A stretch of 64,000 nucleotides of DNA from Eubacterium sp. (GTDB taxonomy: Bacteria; Bacillota; Clostridia; Oscillospirales; Acutalibacteraceae), in NCBI GenBank assembly GCA_017446095.1, contig JAFSRN010000008.1:62001-126000 (forward strand). The letters run 5' to 3'. Shown one piece after another: positions 22,754 to 31,055 of the stretch. The position numbers were made by a program, and so were the translations under genes. Position 1 is the first letter of the stretch; each line of letters opens with the position of its first letter. The notes under the pieces were generated by a model. It saw only the letters and a program-made list of their open reading frames with translations. It had not been told where the DNA came from and ran no database searches.

Positions 22754-23680
22754 ATGAAAAAAGAGAAAAAGCGCGGCGTGGCAAAACGCGTTGCGGCGTG
22801 CGTGCTGTGCGGTTTGATGGTAATTATCGCCACGGTTGCGGCGGCTGATTTTTGCTACTATCCGCAGTATAAAAAGAGCAGCGAAAGCTTTGACATTTCG
22901 CAGGTAAAAGCTGCCGACAGCATAAATGTTATGAGCGTAAACGTGCGAACCTACAGCCCGACCGATATGGGCAAAAAAAGCTGGTTTTACCGCGCGGATC
23001 TGATAGTTAAAAACATCGCGTCCGTGCAGCCGGATATAATCGGCTTTCAGGAAGTTACGCGCATGCACTACGGCTACCTTACAAACGCGCTTAAGGGCTA
23101 CGAAAACGTGCTGCAGTACCGCGACAACAGCAGGATGTCCGAGGGCTGCCCCGTGTTTTACAACACAAACCGCTTTGACCTTAAGGACAAGGGCTCGTTC
23201 TGGCTGAGCGAAACGCCTGAAAAAATGAGCAAGGACTGGGGCTCTGCCTACTACAGAATATGCTCGTACGTTATACTTACGGACAAAGCAAGCAACAAGG
23301 ACCTTGTTGTGTTTAACACACACCTTGACAATGTGAGCGACGAGGCGCGCATTAACGGAATTAACGTTGTGCTTGACAAAATCAAGCAGTTCGGCGGTCT
23401 GCCGAGCATCATTATGGGCGACTTCAACGCGGACGAAAGCAGTTCCACCTACAAGGCGGCGACTGATATTTTCCTCGACGCAAAGTACCAGACCGAAAAC
23501 ACGCAGACGGGCGCTACATATCAGGGTTTCGGCAAGCAGCTTGAACGCGAAAACATTGACTACTTTATGATTTCCAAAACGGGAATAAAGGTTAACGAAT
23601 ACAGGATTATCGACGCAACTTACGACGGCGTTTACCCGAGCGACCATTTTTCAATCGCGGTGAACATCAGTCTTGAATAA
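22754..23680 (+). CDS. Endonuclease/exonuclease/phosphatase family protein, secreted or membrane-anchored
   Basis: The 308-residue protein has a basic N-terminus and one hydrophobic helix (about residues 15-33), then an EEP domain. The fold's motifs are visible: MSVNVRTY near residues 57-64, QPDIIGFQEVTR near residue 100 with the metal-binding Glu, VVFNTHLDN near residue 180, IIMGDFNAD near residue 217, and the closing YPSDHFSI with the catalytic His. Family members include DNases, sphingomyelinases and inositol phosphatases. The extracytoplasmic location points to nucleic acid or phosphodiester scavenging, not DNA repair. hypB follows 10 bp later. Confidence 0.88.
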   Translation: MKKEKKRGVAKRVAACVLCGLMVIIATVAAADFCYYPQYKKSSESFDISQVKAADSINVMSVNVRTYSPTDMGKKSWFYRADLIVKNIASVQPDIIGFQEVTRMHYGYLTNALKGYENVLQYRDNSRMSEGCPVFYNTNRFDLKDKGSFWLSETPEKMSKDWGSAYYRICSYVILTDKASNKDLVVFNTHLDNVSDEARINGINVVLDKIKQFGGLPSIIMGDFNADESSSTYKAATDIFLDAKYQTENTQTGATYQGFGKQLERENIDYFMISKTGIKVNEYRIIDATYDGVYPSDHFSIAVNISLE

Positions 23681-23690
23681 AGGGGAAATT

Positions 23691-24359
23691 ATGGCAGACT
23701 TTAAAGTAATTGAGATTAAAAAATCGGTGTTTGAAAACAACGACCGCGAGGCGGATTTGCTGCGCGGTGAACTTAAGCAGAACAAAACGTTCCTGCTCAA
23801 CCTTATGTCCTCGCCCGGCAGTGGCAAAACCACCACGCTCAGGCAGACGATTGCCCGCCTTAAGGACGAGTACAAAATGGGCGTTATGGAGGCTGATATT
23901 GACAGCGACGTTGACGCCAAAACCATTGCAGAAACAGGCGTGCAGTCGATTCAGCTGCACACGGGCGGTATGTGCCACCTTGACGCAGGTATGACCAAGC
24001 AGGGGCTTGATAACATCGATGCAAACGACTTTGATTTTATTGTGCTTGAAAACGTGGGCAACCTTGTTTGCCCTGCGGAATTCGACACGGGCGCAAGCAA
24101 AAACGCGATGATTCTGTCCGTACCCGAGGGCGACGACAAGCCGCTTAAATACCCGCTTATGTTCACAATCAGCGACGTTGTTTTAATCAATAAAATCGAC
24201 ACAAAATCGGTTTTTGACTTCGATGACGAAGCGGTTGTTCAAAGAATTAAAAAACTCAACCCAAAGGCAGATATTTTCTTCATCTCTGCCAAAACAGGCG
24301 AAGGCGTGGACGCGTGGTGCGACTGGCTGCGCAAGCAGATTGACGAGTGGAACGCGTAA
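23691..24359 (+). CDS. hypB: HypB-like nickel-insertion GTPase
   Basis: HypB is a SIMIBI GTPase that helps load nickel into hydrogenase, and in some bacteria urease. The 222-residue protein has P-loop SSPGSGKTT near residues 38-46, the conserved metal Cys-His pair in GGMCHLDAG, LENVGNLVCPAEFD near residues 116-129, and NKID. It lacks the His-rich or CxxCGC N-terminal extension of some HypBs. No other hyp gene or hydrogenase is in the window. The ATG at 23691 has AAAGGGG 7 nt upstream. The hydrogenase partner, if any, must lie elsewhere. Confidence 0.9.
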   Translation: MADFKVIEIKKSVFENNDREADLLRGELKQNKTFLLNLMSSPGSGKTTTLRQTIARLKDEYKMGVMEADIDSDVDAKTIAETGVQSIQLHTGGMCHLDAGMTKQGLDNIDANDFDFIVLENVGNLVCPAEFDTGASKNAMILSVPEGDDKPLKYPLMFTISDVVLINKIDTKSVFDFDDEAVVQRIKKLNPKADIFFISAKTGEGVDAWCDWLRKQIDEWNA

Positions 24360-24366
24360 GGAAAAC

Positions 24367-24388
24367 TATCCACTGTCCCCTGTCCACT
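24367..24388. repeat. Heptanucleotide repeat array
   Basis: CTATCCA, CTGTCCC and CTGTCCA follow one another with a 7-nt period between hypB and the terminator. The units resemble the complement of those at 47038-47065. Confidence 0.65.
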
Positions 24389-24420
24389 AAAAAAACGGTG
24401 CTAAAAGCACCGTTTTTTTT
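24389..24420. terminator. Bidirectional terminator between hypB and hpt
   Basis: AAAAACGGTGCT and AGCACCGTTTTT pair around AAA, with eight Ts after. The convergent hpt gene ends at its edge. Confidence 0.9.
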
Positions 24421-24964
24421 ATTCATAAATCTCTCTTTTAAGTGCGCCGATATACGGCAGGTTGCGGTACTTCTGGTCGTAGTCAAGACCGTAGCCCACA
24501 ACAAATTCATCAGGCACGTCGCAGCCCACATAGTCCGGCGTGAGGTCAACCACGCGGCGTGCAGGCTTGTCGAGCAGCGTGCAGATTGAAATGGATTTTG
24601 CGTTGCGCGCCTCAAGCATTTTGCGCACGTAACTGAGCGTTCTGCCCGAGTCGAGAATATCCTCAATCAGCAGCACATCGTAGCCCTCAAGGTCGATATC
24701 GATATCCTTTACAATCTTAACCGAACCCGACGAGCGCGTGTTGCTGCCGTAGCTTGAAACCGCAAGAAAATCTATCTTAAGCGGCAGGTCGATATACCTT
24801 GTGAGGTCTGTCATAAAGTAAATCGAGCCCTTGAGGATGCCCACAACAAGCAGGTTTTTATCCTTAAAATCCTTTGTAATCTGCGCACCTAAACGTGCGT
24901 TAATTTCCTTTAAATCAGCTTCGGAAACAAGTACCTCGCTGATGTCGTTACTTAAAGTTTGCAT
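24419..24964 (-). CDS. hpt: Hypoxanthine phosphoribosyltransferase
   Basis: The enzyme salvages hypoxanthine and guanine to IMP and GMP using PRPP. The 181-residue protein has the PRPP-binding motif VLLIEDILDSGRTLSYV near residues 95-111, the flexible-loop SSYGSNTRSSG region near residues 71-81, and the purine-contact region near YVGCDVPDEFVVGYGLDY. It follows the nucleoside ABC transporter operon by 29 bp on the same strand, so uptake and salvage are likely co-expressed. Confidence 0.96.
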   Translation of the reverse strand: MQTLSNDISEVLVSEADLKEINARLGAQITKDFKDKNLLVVGILKGSIYFMTDLTRYIDLPLKIDFLAVSSYGSNTRSSGSVKIVKDIDIDLEGYDVLLIEDILDSGRTLSYVRKMLEARNAKSISICTLLDKPARRVVDLTPDYVGCDVPDEFVVGYGLDYDQKYRNLPYIGALKREIYE

Positions 24965-24993
24965 ACTTCTTTCCTTTCCGGAAACTGCGAAGC

Positions 24994-25995
24994 CTATCTG
25001 TCCTCTCTGAAATACGATAATCCCAAAGCAGCAGGCGGCTGATTTTCCTTCTTCTTACGTGCGGATACTGCCACAAGCACGATGATTGTAACAATGTACG
25101 GCAGCATCTTAAACAGTTCGAGCTGGCGCAGCGTTGTGCCCGGTACGAACAGGTAAACGATGTACAGTCCGCCGAACAGAATTGACGCGAAAATGCCGAG
25201 GTTAGGACGCCAGATTGCGAAGATAACGAGCGCGATAGCAAGCCATCCGCGGTCGCCGAAACCGTCGTTTGACCAAACGCCGTTTGCGTAGTCCATAACA
25301 TAGTACAGTCCGCCGAAGCCTGCGATAACAGAGCCGATGCAGGTTGCAAGGTACTTTGACCTTGTAACGTTAATGCCTGCCGCGTCCGCAGTTGCAGGAT
25401 TTTCGCCCACAGCGCGAAGGTGCAGACCGCCCCTTGTTCTGTTGAGGAAGAAGCCGCAGATAACGGCAATAATAATCGCAACGTACGCAAGGAAGCCGTA
25501 CGATAAGAACAGCTTGCCAAACCAGCCGAGTGACGAAGCAAACGGCAGCTTTGCTGCGAAGAATGCGCTTGTTCTTGTGAGAATAACAGACGGAACGTCA
25601 GCCTTAACAAGCTTGATAAGCTGACCGCCGAAGAAGTTACCGAAGCCTACGCCGAATGTGGTGAGCGCAAGACCCGTAACGTTCTGGTTTGCACGCAGCG
25701 TAACCGTGAGGAAGCAATACAGCAAGCCTGCAAGCAGCGAGCCGATAATCGTGCAGAGAAGCGGAATAATGATTGCGAGGAACGCGTTAAGCGGTTCGCC
25801 TGCGGGAACCTTGCTCTCGTAGATAAACGCGCCGATAACGCCGCTCATGCCGCCGATGTACATAATTCCGGGGATACCGAGGTTGAGGTTGCCCGACTTT
25901 TCGGTCATAATTTCGCCTGTGGCGCCGTAGAGAATCGGAACACCCTGCATTACGGCACGGGGGAATATGGATAATAATGTGCTTAAAATTGCCAT
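24994..25995 (-). CDS. BMP-type nucleoside ABC transporter permease (second, YufQ-like)
   Basis: The 333-residue permease has about nine membrane segments and belongs to the branched-chain/ribose permease family. Near residues 20-46 is VPILYGATGEIMTEKSGNLN, typical of the YufQ-type subunit. The segment LRAVGENPATADAAGINVTR near residues 176-195 is the conserved ATPase-contact loop. With the other permease, ATPase and BMP lipoprotein it makes a complete importer for nucleosides, on the model of Bacillus YufNOPQ and streptococcal nucleoside transporters. It lies 1 bp after the first permease gene and 29 bp before hpt. Confidence 0.93.
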   Translation of the reverse strand: MAILSTLLSIFPRAVMQGVPILYGATGEIMTEKSGNLNLGIPGIMYIGGMSGVIGAFIYESKVPAGEPLNAFLAIIIPLLCTIIGSLLAGLLYCFLTVTLRANQNVTGLALTTFGVGFGNFFGGQLIKLVKADVPSVILTRTSAFFAAKLPFASSLGWFGKLFLSYGFLAYVAIIIAVICGFFLNRTRGGLHLRAVGENPATADAAGINVTRSKYLATCIGSVIAGFGGLYYVMDYANGVWSNDGFGDRGWLAIALVIFAIWRPNLGIFASILFGGLYIVYLFVPGTTLRQLELFKMLPYIVTIIVLVAVSARKKKENQPPAALGLSYFREDR

Positions 25996-25996
25996 T

Positions 25997-27109
25997 TTAC
26001 TTGCCCTCCTTGCCGTGTTTATTAAATTTAACTTCGTAATTTACAAAGAATTCGCAACCGATGATGAAGAACAGGATTATACCCGTAAGAATTTCGGAAA
26101 ACGATTCGTCAAGACCGAAATCGGTTGAAATCTGCTTTGAGCCAAGCTGCAGGAATGCAAGCAGGAATGATGTGAGAATCATCACAATCGGGTCGAACTT
26201 CGCAAGCCACGATACCATAATCGCGGTGAAGCCCCTGCCGCCTGCCGTTTCCGTATTAATTGTCTGGCTTGTGCCGCTTACAAGCAGGAAGCCTGCAATA
26301 CCGCACATTGCGCCTGACAGCAGCATGGTTCTGATAATAACCTTTTTTACGTTAAGACCGATGTAGCGCGCCGTGTTCTGCGATTCACCTACAACGGTAA
26401 TTTCGTAGCCGTGCTTGCTGTACTTAAGGTAAATGTACATAAAGATTGTAAGCGCAAGCACCGTGATAATGTTAAGCACGTAGCGCTGACCGCCGATTGC
26501 AGGAAGCCAGCCTGCCTCTGTTGTGGGGTTGATAACGCCGATTGCGCCAGAGCCCTTCGGGTTTTCCCACACGCGGGAAAAATATGCTACAAGCTGAATA
26601 CCAACGTAGTTCATCATAAGGGTAAACAGCGTTTCGTTAGTGTCGAGCGTTGCTTTGAACGCCGCCGGGATAAGCGCCCAGATTGCGCCTGCCACAATAC
26701 TTGCCACAACCATTGTTGCAAGCAGTATGAAGTTTGGCAGCTTGCCGCCGAAAAGTATCATACACGCTGCGGAAGCAAGTCCGCCGATAAGCACCTGTCC
26801 CTCTGCGCCGATGTTCCAGAATCGCATTTTAAACGCAGGGGTTACGGCGAGCGAAACGCAAAGCAGCATTGCAAGTTCCTGCAGCAGGTTCCATATACGC
26901 CTTGACGTGCCGAACGCGCCGTCAAGCATTGTTGCATAAACACGAATCGGGTTTTCGCCGCTGAGCGCCATTGTAACGATTGCGCACACAATCAGCGCCG
27001 CAACTACGGAGGCAAGGCGGATAAGCGTTGCCTTGAGCGGCGACATTCCCTCGCGCTTGGCGATGTGGAACAGCGGCTCGTGCTTTTTAGCGGTTGTGTT
27101 ACTGCTCAT
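25997..27109 (-). CDS. BMP-type nucleoside ABC transporter permease (first, YufP-like)
   Basis: The 370-residue protein has a charged N-terminus and about ten membrane segments. The loop YEITVVGESQNTARYIGLNV near residues 234-253 is the coupling helix region shared with ribose permeases. A FWNIGAEGQVLIGGLASAA motif near residues 96-114 marks the YufP branch. It overlaps the end of the ATPase gene by 11 nt, indicating translational coupling, and precedes the second permease by 1 bp. Substrate specificity is inferred from hpt and xpt nearby. Confidence 0.93.
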   Translation of the reverse strand: MSSNTTAKKHEPLFHIAKREGMSPLKATLIRLASVVAALIVCAIVTMALSGENPIRVYATMLDGAFGTSRRIWNLLQELAMLLCVSLAVTPAFKMRFWNIGAEGQVLIGGLASAACMILFGGKLPNFILLATMVVASIVAGAIWALIPAAFKATLDTNETLFTLMMNYVGIQLVAYFSRVWENPKGSGAIGVINPTTEAGWLPAIGGQRYVLNIITVLALTIFMYIYLKYSKHGYEITVVGESQNTARYIGLNVKKVIIRTMLLSGAMCGIAGFLLVSGTSQTINTETAGGRGFTAIMVSWLAKFDPIVMILTSFLLAFLQLGSKQISTDFGLDESFSEILTGIILFFIIGCEFFVNYEVKFNKHGKEGK

Positions 27110-28652
27110 TTTCAGCGTCCCCCTTTCCGTTAATACTCTTGGTCATAAGCAGACCAAGTTCTTCTTTTTTAGCGGTTTTGCCGTCTACAATGCCGGTGAT
27201 GTTGCCGGAATTGATAACCATAATTCTGTCGCACAGGGCGATGAGCACGTCCAGATCCTCGCCTACGAAGATGATTGAAACGCCCTCTTCCTTCTGCTTG
27301 TTAAGCAGGTTGTAAATCATGTACGACGAGTTGATGTCGAGTCCTCTTACGGGATAAGCAACCATAAGCACGCGCGGTTCAAGCGCGATTTCACGGCCTA
27401 CAAGCACCTTCTGAACATTACCGCCCGACAGACGGCGAACCGGTGTGCTTGTGCCCGGGGTAACAACCTCAAGCTCTTCAATAATATCCTCGGCAAGCTT
27501 TCTCGGCTTCTTCCTGTCAAGGAATTCGCCCTTGCCGCTCTTGTAGGAACGCAGCATCATATTGTCGGTGATATCCATATTGCCTACAAGTCCCATACCG
27601 AGTCTGTCCTCGGGTACAAACGACATTGCAACGCCGAGCTTGCGGATTTCCCTCGGTGATTTGCCGACGAGCTGCTGCTCAACCTCGTCAGAGTCGGTAA
27701 ACAGGATGCTCGAGCCCTTTTCGCACTTCTGCAGACCTGCGATTGATTCAAGCAGTTCTTTCTGTCCAGATCCCGAAATGCCTGCGATACCAAGAATTTC
27801 GCCGCTGTTTACGGTGAACCTGATATCCGTCAGCGCGTTTGAGCCGTCGCGGTTTTTGACGTTGAGCTTTTTAACAACAAGGCGCGGCTCGGGATTCTTC
27901 GGGTCCTTACGTTCGATGTTAAGGTCAACCTTTTCGCCCACCATCATCTCTGTAAGCGAGGCTTCGGTTGCGTCCTTTGTAAGCACGGTGCCCACGTTTT
28001 CGCCCTTGCGCAGAGTTGCAACTCTGTCCGAAATCTCAAGCACCTCGTGCAGTTTGTGTGTGATTATGATAATTGACTTGTCGTCCGCTTTCATATTGCG
28101 GAGGACGTCAAATAATTTGCTGGTTTCCTGCGGGGTGAGTACAGCGGTCGGCTCGTCAAGAATCAGGATGTCCGCACCTCTGTAAAGCACCTTGATAATC
28201 TCTACCGTCTGTTTTTCGGAAACAGACATTTCGTAAACCTTTTTGTCAAGGTCAATCACAAAGCCGTACTGGTCGGTGATTTTTTTGATGTCCTGCTTGG
28301 CTTTTTTCATATTGAATTTTTTGCCGTCGTCTATGCCAAGCACAATATTTTCGGCGGCGGAAAAGATATCTACCAGCTTAAAGTGCTGGTGAATCATACC
28401 AATGCGGTATTTGAACGCGTCTTTAGGGGAAGCGATAACAACTTCCTCGCCGTTCACAAAAATCTTGCCTTCGTCGGGGAAATAAATGCCCGACACCATA
28501 TTCATCAGGGTGGTTTTACCGCTGCCGTTTTCGCCTAAAATCGACAGAATCTCGCCCTGATACACCTTTAGGTCGACATTTTTGTTGGCAACTACCTTTG
28601 TGCCGAAAGCCTTGGTAATGCCCTTTAATTCAAGTGCTATTTTTTCGCTCAT
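27099..28652 (-). CDS. BMP-type nucleoside ABC transporter ATP-binding protein (YufO-like)
   Basis: The 517-residue protein is a tandem ABC ATPase of the sugar/nucleoside import class. The first domain has Walker A GENGSGKTT near residues 40-48, a KMSVSEKQTVEI-type signature and ILDEPTAVLT. The second domain has Walker A-like GISGSGQKE near residue 294 and the signature RLSGGNVQKV near residue 408; its Walker B is degenerate (MVAYPVRGLD). Such asymmetry, with one weak site, is normal in this family. It is the first transporter gene after the BMP lipoprotein, separated from it by 178 bp carrying repeats. Confidence 0.95.
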   Translation of the reverse strand: MSEKIALELKGITKAFGTKVVANKNVDLKVYQGEILSILGENGSGKTTLMNMVSGIYFPDEGKIFVNGEEVVIASPKDAFKYRIGMIHQHFKLVDIFSAAENIVLGIDDGKKFNMKKAKQDIKKITDQYGFVIDLDKKVYEMSVSEKQTVEIIKVLYRGADILILDEPTAVLTPQETSKLFDVLRNMKADDKSIIIITHKLHEVLEISDRVATLRKGENVGTVLTKDATEASLTEMMVGEKVDLNIERKDPKNPEPRLVVKKLNVKNRDGSNALTDIRFTVNSGEILGIAGISGSGQKELLESIAGLQKCEKGSSILFTDSDEVEQQLVGKSPREIRKLGVAMSFVPEDRLGMGLVGNMDITDNMMLRSYKSGKGEFLDRKKPRKLAEDIIEELEVVTPGTSTPVRRLSGGNVQKVLVGREIALEPRVLMVAYPVRGLDINSSYMIYNLLNKQKEEGVSIIFVGEDLDVLIALCDRIMVINSGNITGIVDGKTAKKEELGLLMTKSINGKGDAENEQ

Positions 28653-28672
28653 ATACTATCTCCAATCCTTGT

Positions 28673-28728
28673 TGCCTTCCCCCGAGGCGGAAGGTGGCGG
28701 CGTTAGCCGTCGGATGAGGGGCTGGTGC
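28673..28728. repeat. GC-rich double hairpin repeat between bmp and its ABC genes
   Basis: CCTTCC/GGAAGG and GGCGG/GCCG(T) make two adjacent stems, and the stretch ends in CGGATGAGGGG. It resembles intergenic repeats that I recall as common in Ruminococcaceae. It lies in the untranslated gap between the lipoprotein gene and the ATPase gene. Confidence 0.6.
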
Positions 28729-28777
28729 AATTTATAGTGCCTGTTCAATACGAACATTTACAATCATAATACTGATT

Positions 28778-28810
28778 ACAGCCGTGACTGCAAAACACAG
28801 CCACGGCCGT
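28778..28810 (-). promoter_or_regulatory. Intercistronic hairpin after the BMP lipoprotein gene
   Basis: ACGGCCGTGGCTG and CAGTCACGGCTGT pair with two mismatches and have no U-run. Such a hairpin could protect the lipoprotein mRNA or partly terminate, giving more binding protein than permease. Confidence 0.55.
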
Positions 28811-28830
28811 TTTATGAGATTTTGATTTTG

Positions 28831-30087
28831 TTAGAACTTGGTGTTAAGAAGAGTGATACCGTCGATGTTGATATCGAAGTAAGGTGCTGATCTGAATTCA
28901 GACTCGCTGAATGCGCCGTCCTTAATAACTTCTGTATCGCCTGCATAAGCTTCGTCAGTATCTACGTCTGCCTGGTAACCTGTAAGAACGCCGTTCTTAT
29001 CTACAGTTGCCTTAGCGTTGATGTTCTTCTCTTTATCTACTGTTACAGTGAACTTGGAAGTATCAAATACCTTGATTGAACCGTCCTCAAGACCTTTCTT
29101 AACTTCGTCCATCTTAGCCTGAGTGTCCTTTGCAGCAGCCTTTTCGTTAACCTCTGTAAGCTCAACGGAACCTGTTGCGATTGTGCCTGTCCAGTCTGTG
29201 TCGATGCTCTTCTTGTTCTCTACACAGTCGATGATGTACTCAAAGTAAGGAGTCCAGTTAATTCTTGAAGATACGATGAATGTGTTCGGGCAAGCCTTAA
29301 CTGTTGAGCCGTTGTAAGAAACGTCAGGAATACCTGCGTTCTCGCAAGCTGTAGGTGCGCCCATTGAGTCTGCGTGCTGAGAGATGAGGTCTGCGCCGCC
29401 GTCGATAAGAGCCTGTGCAGCTTCCTTCTCTGCAGTTTCGTCATACCAGGAACCTGTGAACTGTACGTCCATGATTACATCTTCGCATACGCTCTTTGCG
29501 CCAAGATAGAAGGATGTGTAACCGCTTACAACCTCTGCATAAGTGAACGCGCCAACATAACCCATCTTCGGAACTTCGCCCTTGAGTTTGCCTGCTTCCT
29601 TAATCTCGTTGAGCTTGAGACCTGCAGCAACACCTGCAAGGTATCTGCCTTCGTAGATTGAAGCAAAAGCGTTGTGGTAGTTAGCAAGCTTTTCTGTGTG
29701 AGCCTTTGTACCTGTTGCGTGGCAGAATTCAACGTCCTTGAATTCCTTTGCAGCCTTAATCATGTAGTCCTCGTGACCGAATGAGTCAGCAAATACGATG
29801 CTGCAGCCCTGGTCAACAAGGTCAGCAGCTGCTTCGTAGCAAGCGTTACCCTCGTCGATGTTTGTCTTGAGAACAGCCTCTACGCCGGCTTTTTCACAAG
29901 CTTCTTTTGCTGCGTTGATGAAGTTGAGGTCGTATGTTGAGTTTTCATCATGAAGGAAGATGAAGCCAACTTTCATAGCCTTTTCGTCATCTTTACCGTC
30001 GTCAGTCTTTGAGCAAGCAGCGAAAACGCCAACTACTGCAAGAAGAACTGCAACGAGAACAGCAATGATTTTCTTTGAATTTTTCAT
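28831..30087 (-). CDS. BMP family nucleoside-binding lipoprotein (YufN/PnrA-like)
   Basis: The 418-residue protein is a lipoprotein: its signal ends in GVFAACSKTDD with the acylated Cys near residue 25. The mature part is of the basic membrane protein/PnrA type. The segment FIFLHDENSTYDLNFINAAK begins the fold, and IVFADSFGHEDYMIKAAKEF and YVGAFTYAEVVSGYTSFYLG follow. PnrA-type proteins bind purine nucleosides. The start at 30087 has GGAGGG upstream; the ORF can be extended five codons to a TTG that overlaps this ribosome site, which is unlikely. It has its own promoter. Confidence 0.94.
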   Translation of the reverse strand: MKNSKKIIAVLVAVLLAVVGVFAACSKTDDGKDDEKAMKVGFIFLHDENSTYDLNFINAAKEACEKAGVEAVLKTNIDEGNACYEAAADLVDQGCSIVFADSFGHEDYMIKAAKEFKDVEFCHATGTKAHTEKLANYHNAFASIYEGRYLAGVAAGLKLNEIKEAGKLKGEVPKMGYVGAFTYAEVVSGYTSFYLGAKSVCEDVIMDVQFTGSWYDETAEKEAAQALIDGGADLISQHADSMGAPTACENAGIPDVSYNGSTVKACPNTFIVSSRINWTPYFEYIIDCVENKKSIDTDWTGTIATGSVELTEVNEKAAAKDTQAKMDEVKKGLEDGSIKVFDTSKFTVTVDKEKNINAKATVDKNGVLTGYQADVDTDEAYAGDTEVIKDGAFSESEFRSAPYFDINIDGITLLNTKF

Positions 30088-30124
30088 TCGATTTCCCTCC
30101 AAAAAATTATTGATTGTTTGATAT

Positions 30125-30152
30125 ATTATAAGGCTATCGCCATTATAATCAA
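30125..30152 (-). promoter_or_regulatory. Promoter of the BMP transporter operon
   Basis: On the minus strand TTGATT and TATAAT are separated by 16 nt, within a GGCGATAGCC palindrome. The -35 touches the start of the 30158-30265 repeat element. Confidence 0.75.
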
Positions 30153-30157
30153 TTTTG

Positions 30158-30265
30158 AATTATGAGTTATGAATTATGAATTGCGGTTACTCGCTATGCT
30201 CGAACAATAATTATAATGGGTGTGGGCGTGCCCACCCTTAATTCATCATTCATCATTTATCATTT
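30158..30265. repeat. Heptanucleotide-armed palindromic element, copy 1
   Basis: The left arm repeats GAATTAT/GAGTTAT and the right arm repeats CATCATT/CATTTAT, each with a 7-nt period. The core carries GGTTACTCGCTATGCTCGAAC and GGGTGTGGGCGTGCCCACCC. Related cores occur at 50928, 55330 and 60240. The right arm supplies the stop codon of xpt. Confidence 0.75.
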
Positions 30266-30844
30266 ATCATTCCTAAATACTACTTCGCCCGTTTCGTGAT
30301 TCATACTCTCCACGATTGCAAGGCTTTCCACTCTTATTCCCTGCTCGCGCAGTGCGTCGCCGCCGTGCTGGTAACCCTTTTCAATTACCGTGCCGCAGCC
30401 CACAAGCTCGGCGCCGCTGTCCTCAACAAGCTTGATGAGCCCCTTAAGCGCGTTGCCCACTGCAAGGAAGTCGTCTACAATAAGCACTCTGTCGCCCTTG
30501 CCGAGAAAACGCTTGCTTACCATAATATTGTAAGTCGTGCCGTGGGTAAAGGATTCAACCGGCGTGGTGTAAACATCACCTGCAATGTTCTTTGTCTTTG
30601 TCTTTTTAGCAAAAACAAGAGGGCAGCCAAGTTCCTGAGCCACAACGGTACCGATTGCGATGCCGCTTGCCTCAATAGTTAAAACCTTGTTAATGCCCTC
30701 GTCTTTATATAATCTATGAAATTCTTTGCCGATTTCGCGCATAAAGGCGCAATCTATCTGATGGTTCAGGAAACAGTCTACCTTAAGGATGTTGCCCTCG
30801 TAAACTTCGCCCTCATTCAAAATCTTCTGCTTGAGGAGTTCCAT
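30260..30844 (-). CDS. xpt: Xanthine phosphoribosyltransferase
   Basis: Xpt converts xanthine and PRPP to XMP. The 194-residue protein begins MELLKQKILNEGEVYEGNIL, a family hallmark. The PRPP motif is VLIVDDFLAVGNALKGL near residues 122-138, and ASGIAIGT lies near residues 60-67. The ATG at 30844 is preferred over one four codons up because GGTGGTGAT is well placed. The last codons and TGA come from the AATGATAAATGA of the adjoining repeat arm. No purine riboswitch fits the 26-nt leader, unlike Bacillus xpt. It lies upstream of the nucleoside transporter operon on the same strand, with its own promoter. Confidence 0.95.
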   Translation of the reverse strand: MELLKQKILNEGEVYEGNILKVDCFLNHQIDCAFMREIGKEFHRLYKDEGINKVLTIEASGIAIGTVVAQELGCPLVFAKKTKTKNIAGDVYTTPVESFTHGTTYNIMVSKRFLGKGDRVLIVDDFLAVGNALKGLIKLVEDSGAELVGCGTVIEKGYQHGGDALREQGIRVESLAIVESMNHETGEVVFRNDK

Positions 30845-30876
30845 TGTAATCACCACCGATTAAAGAGTACGCCTAT

Positions 30877-30905
30877 ATAATAAAATAAAGCAAAACTAAT
30901 TTCAA
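30877..30905 (-). promoter_or_regulatory. Promoter of xpt
   Basis: On the minus strand TTGAAA and TATTAT are separated by 17 nt. The leader is only about 26 nt long. Confidence 0.75.
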
Positions 30906-31020
30906 CAGTTTTTTCAGATTGATACCGTTTTTTAATCTTTTTCTATTTCGGCTACAATAAACGCCATTTTGCCCCGCTTTTTTTAGGGCAATTTTGCCAA
31001 GATTCCGCAGTATTTGCAAA

Positions 31021-31053
31021 ACAAAAACGGACGGTTAACCCGCCCGTTTTGCA
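31021..31053 (-). terminator. Terminator of the solute-binding protein gene
   Basis: On the minus strand AAACGGGCGG and CCGTCCGTTTTT form a hairpin with one G-T pair around GTTAA. A second weak hairpin (TTGCCC/GGGCAA) lies about 40 bp on. Confidence 0.85.
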
Positions 31054-31055
31054 AA

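Noticed and set aside
22736..23647. A 303-codon open frame opposite the exo/endonuclease-phosphatase gene
   Set aside because: The plus-strand protein has all EEP motifs and a promoter. The antisense frame is open because of codon bias and shows no recognisable domain.
30846..31055. Possible purine riboswitch upstream of xpt
   Set aside because: The promoter fits 26 nt before the ATG, leaving no room for an aptamer, and no conserved purine-aptamer core is visible.
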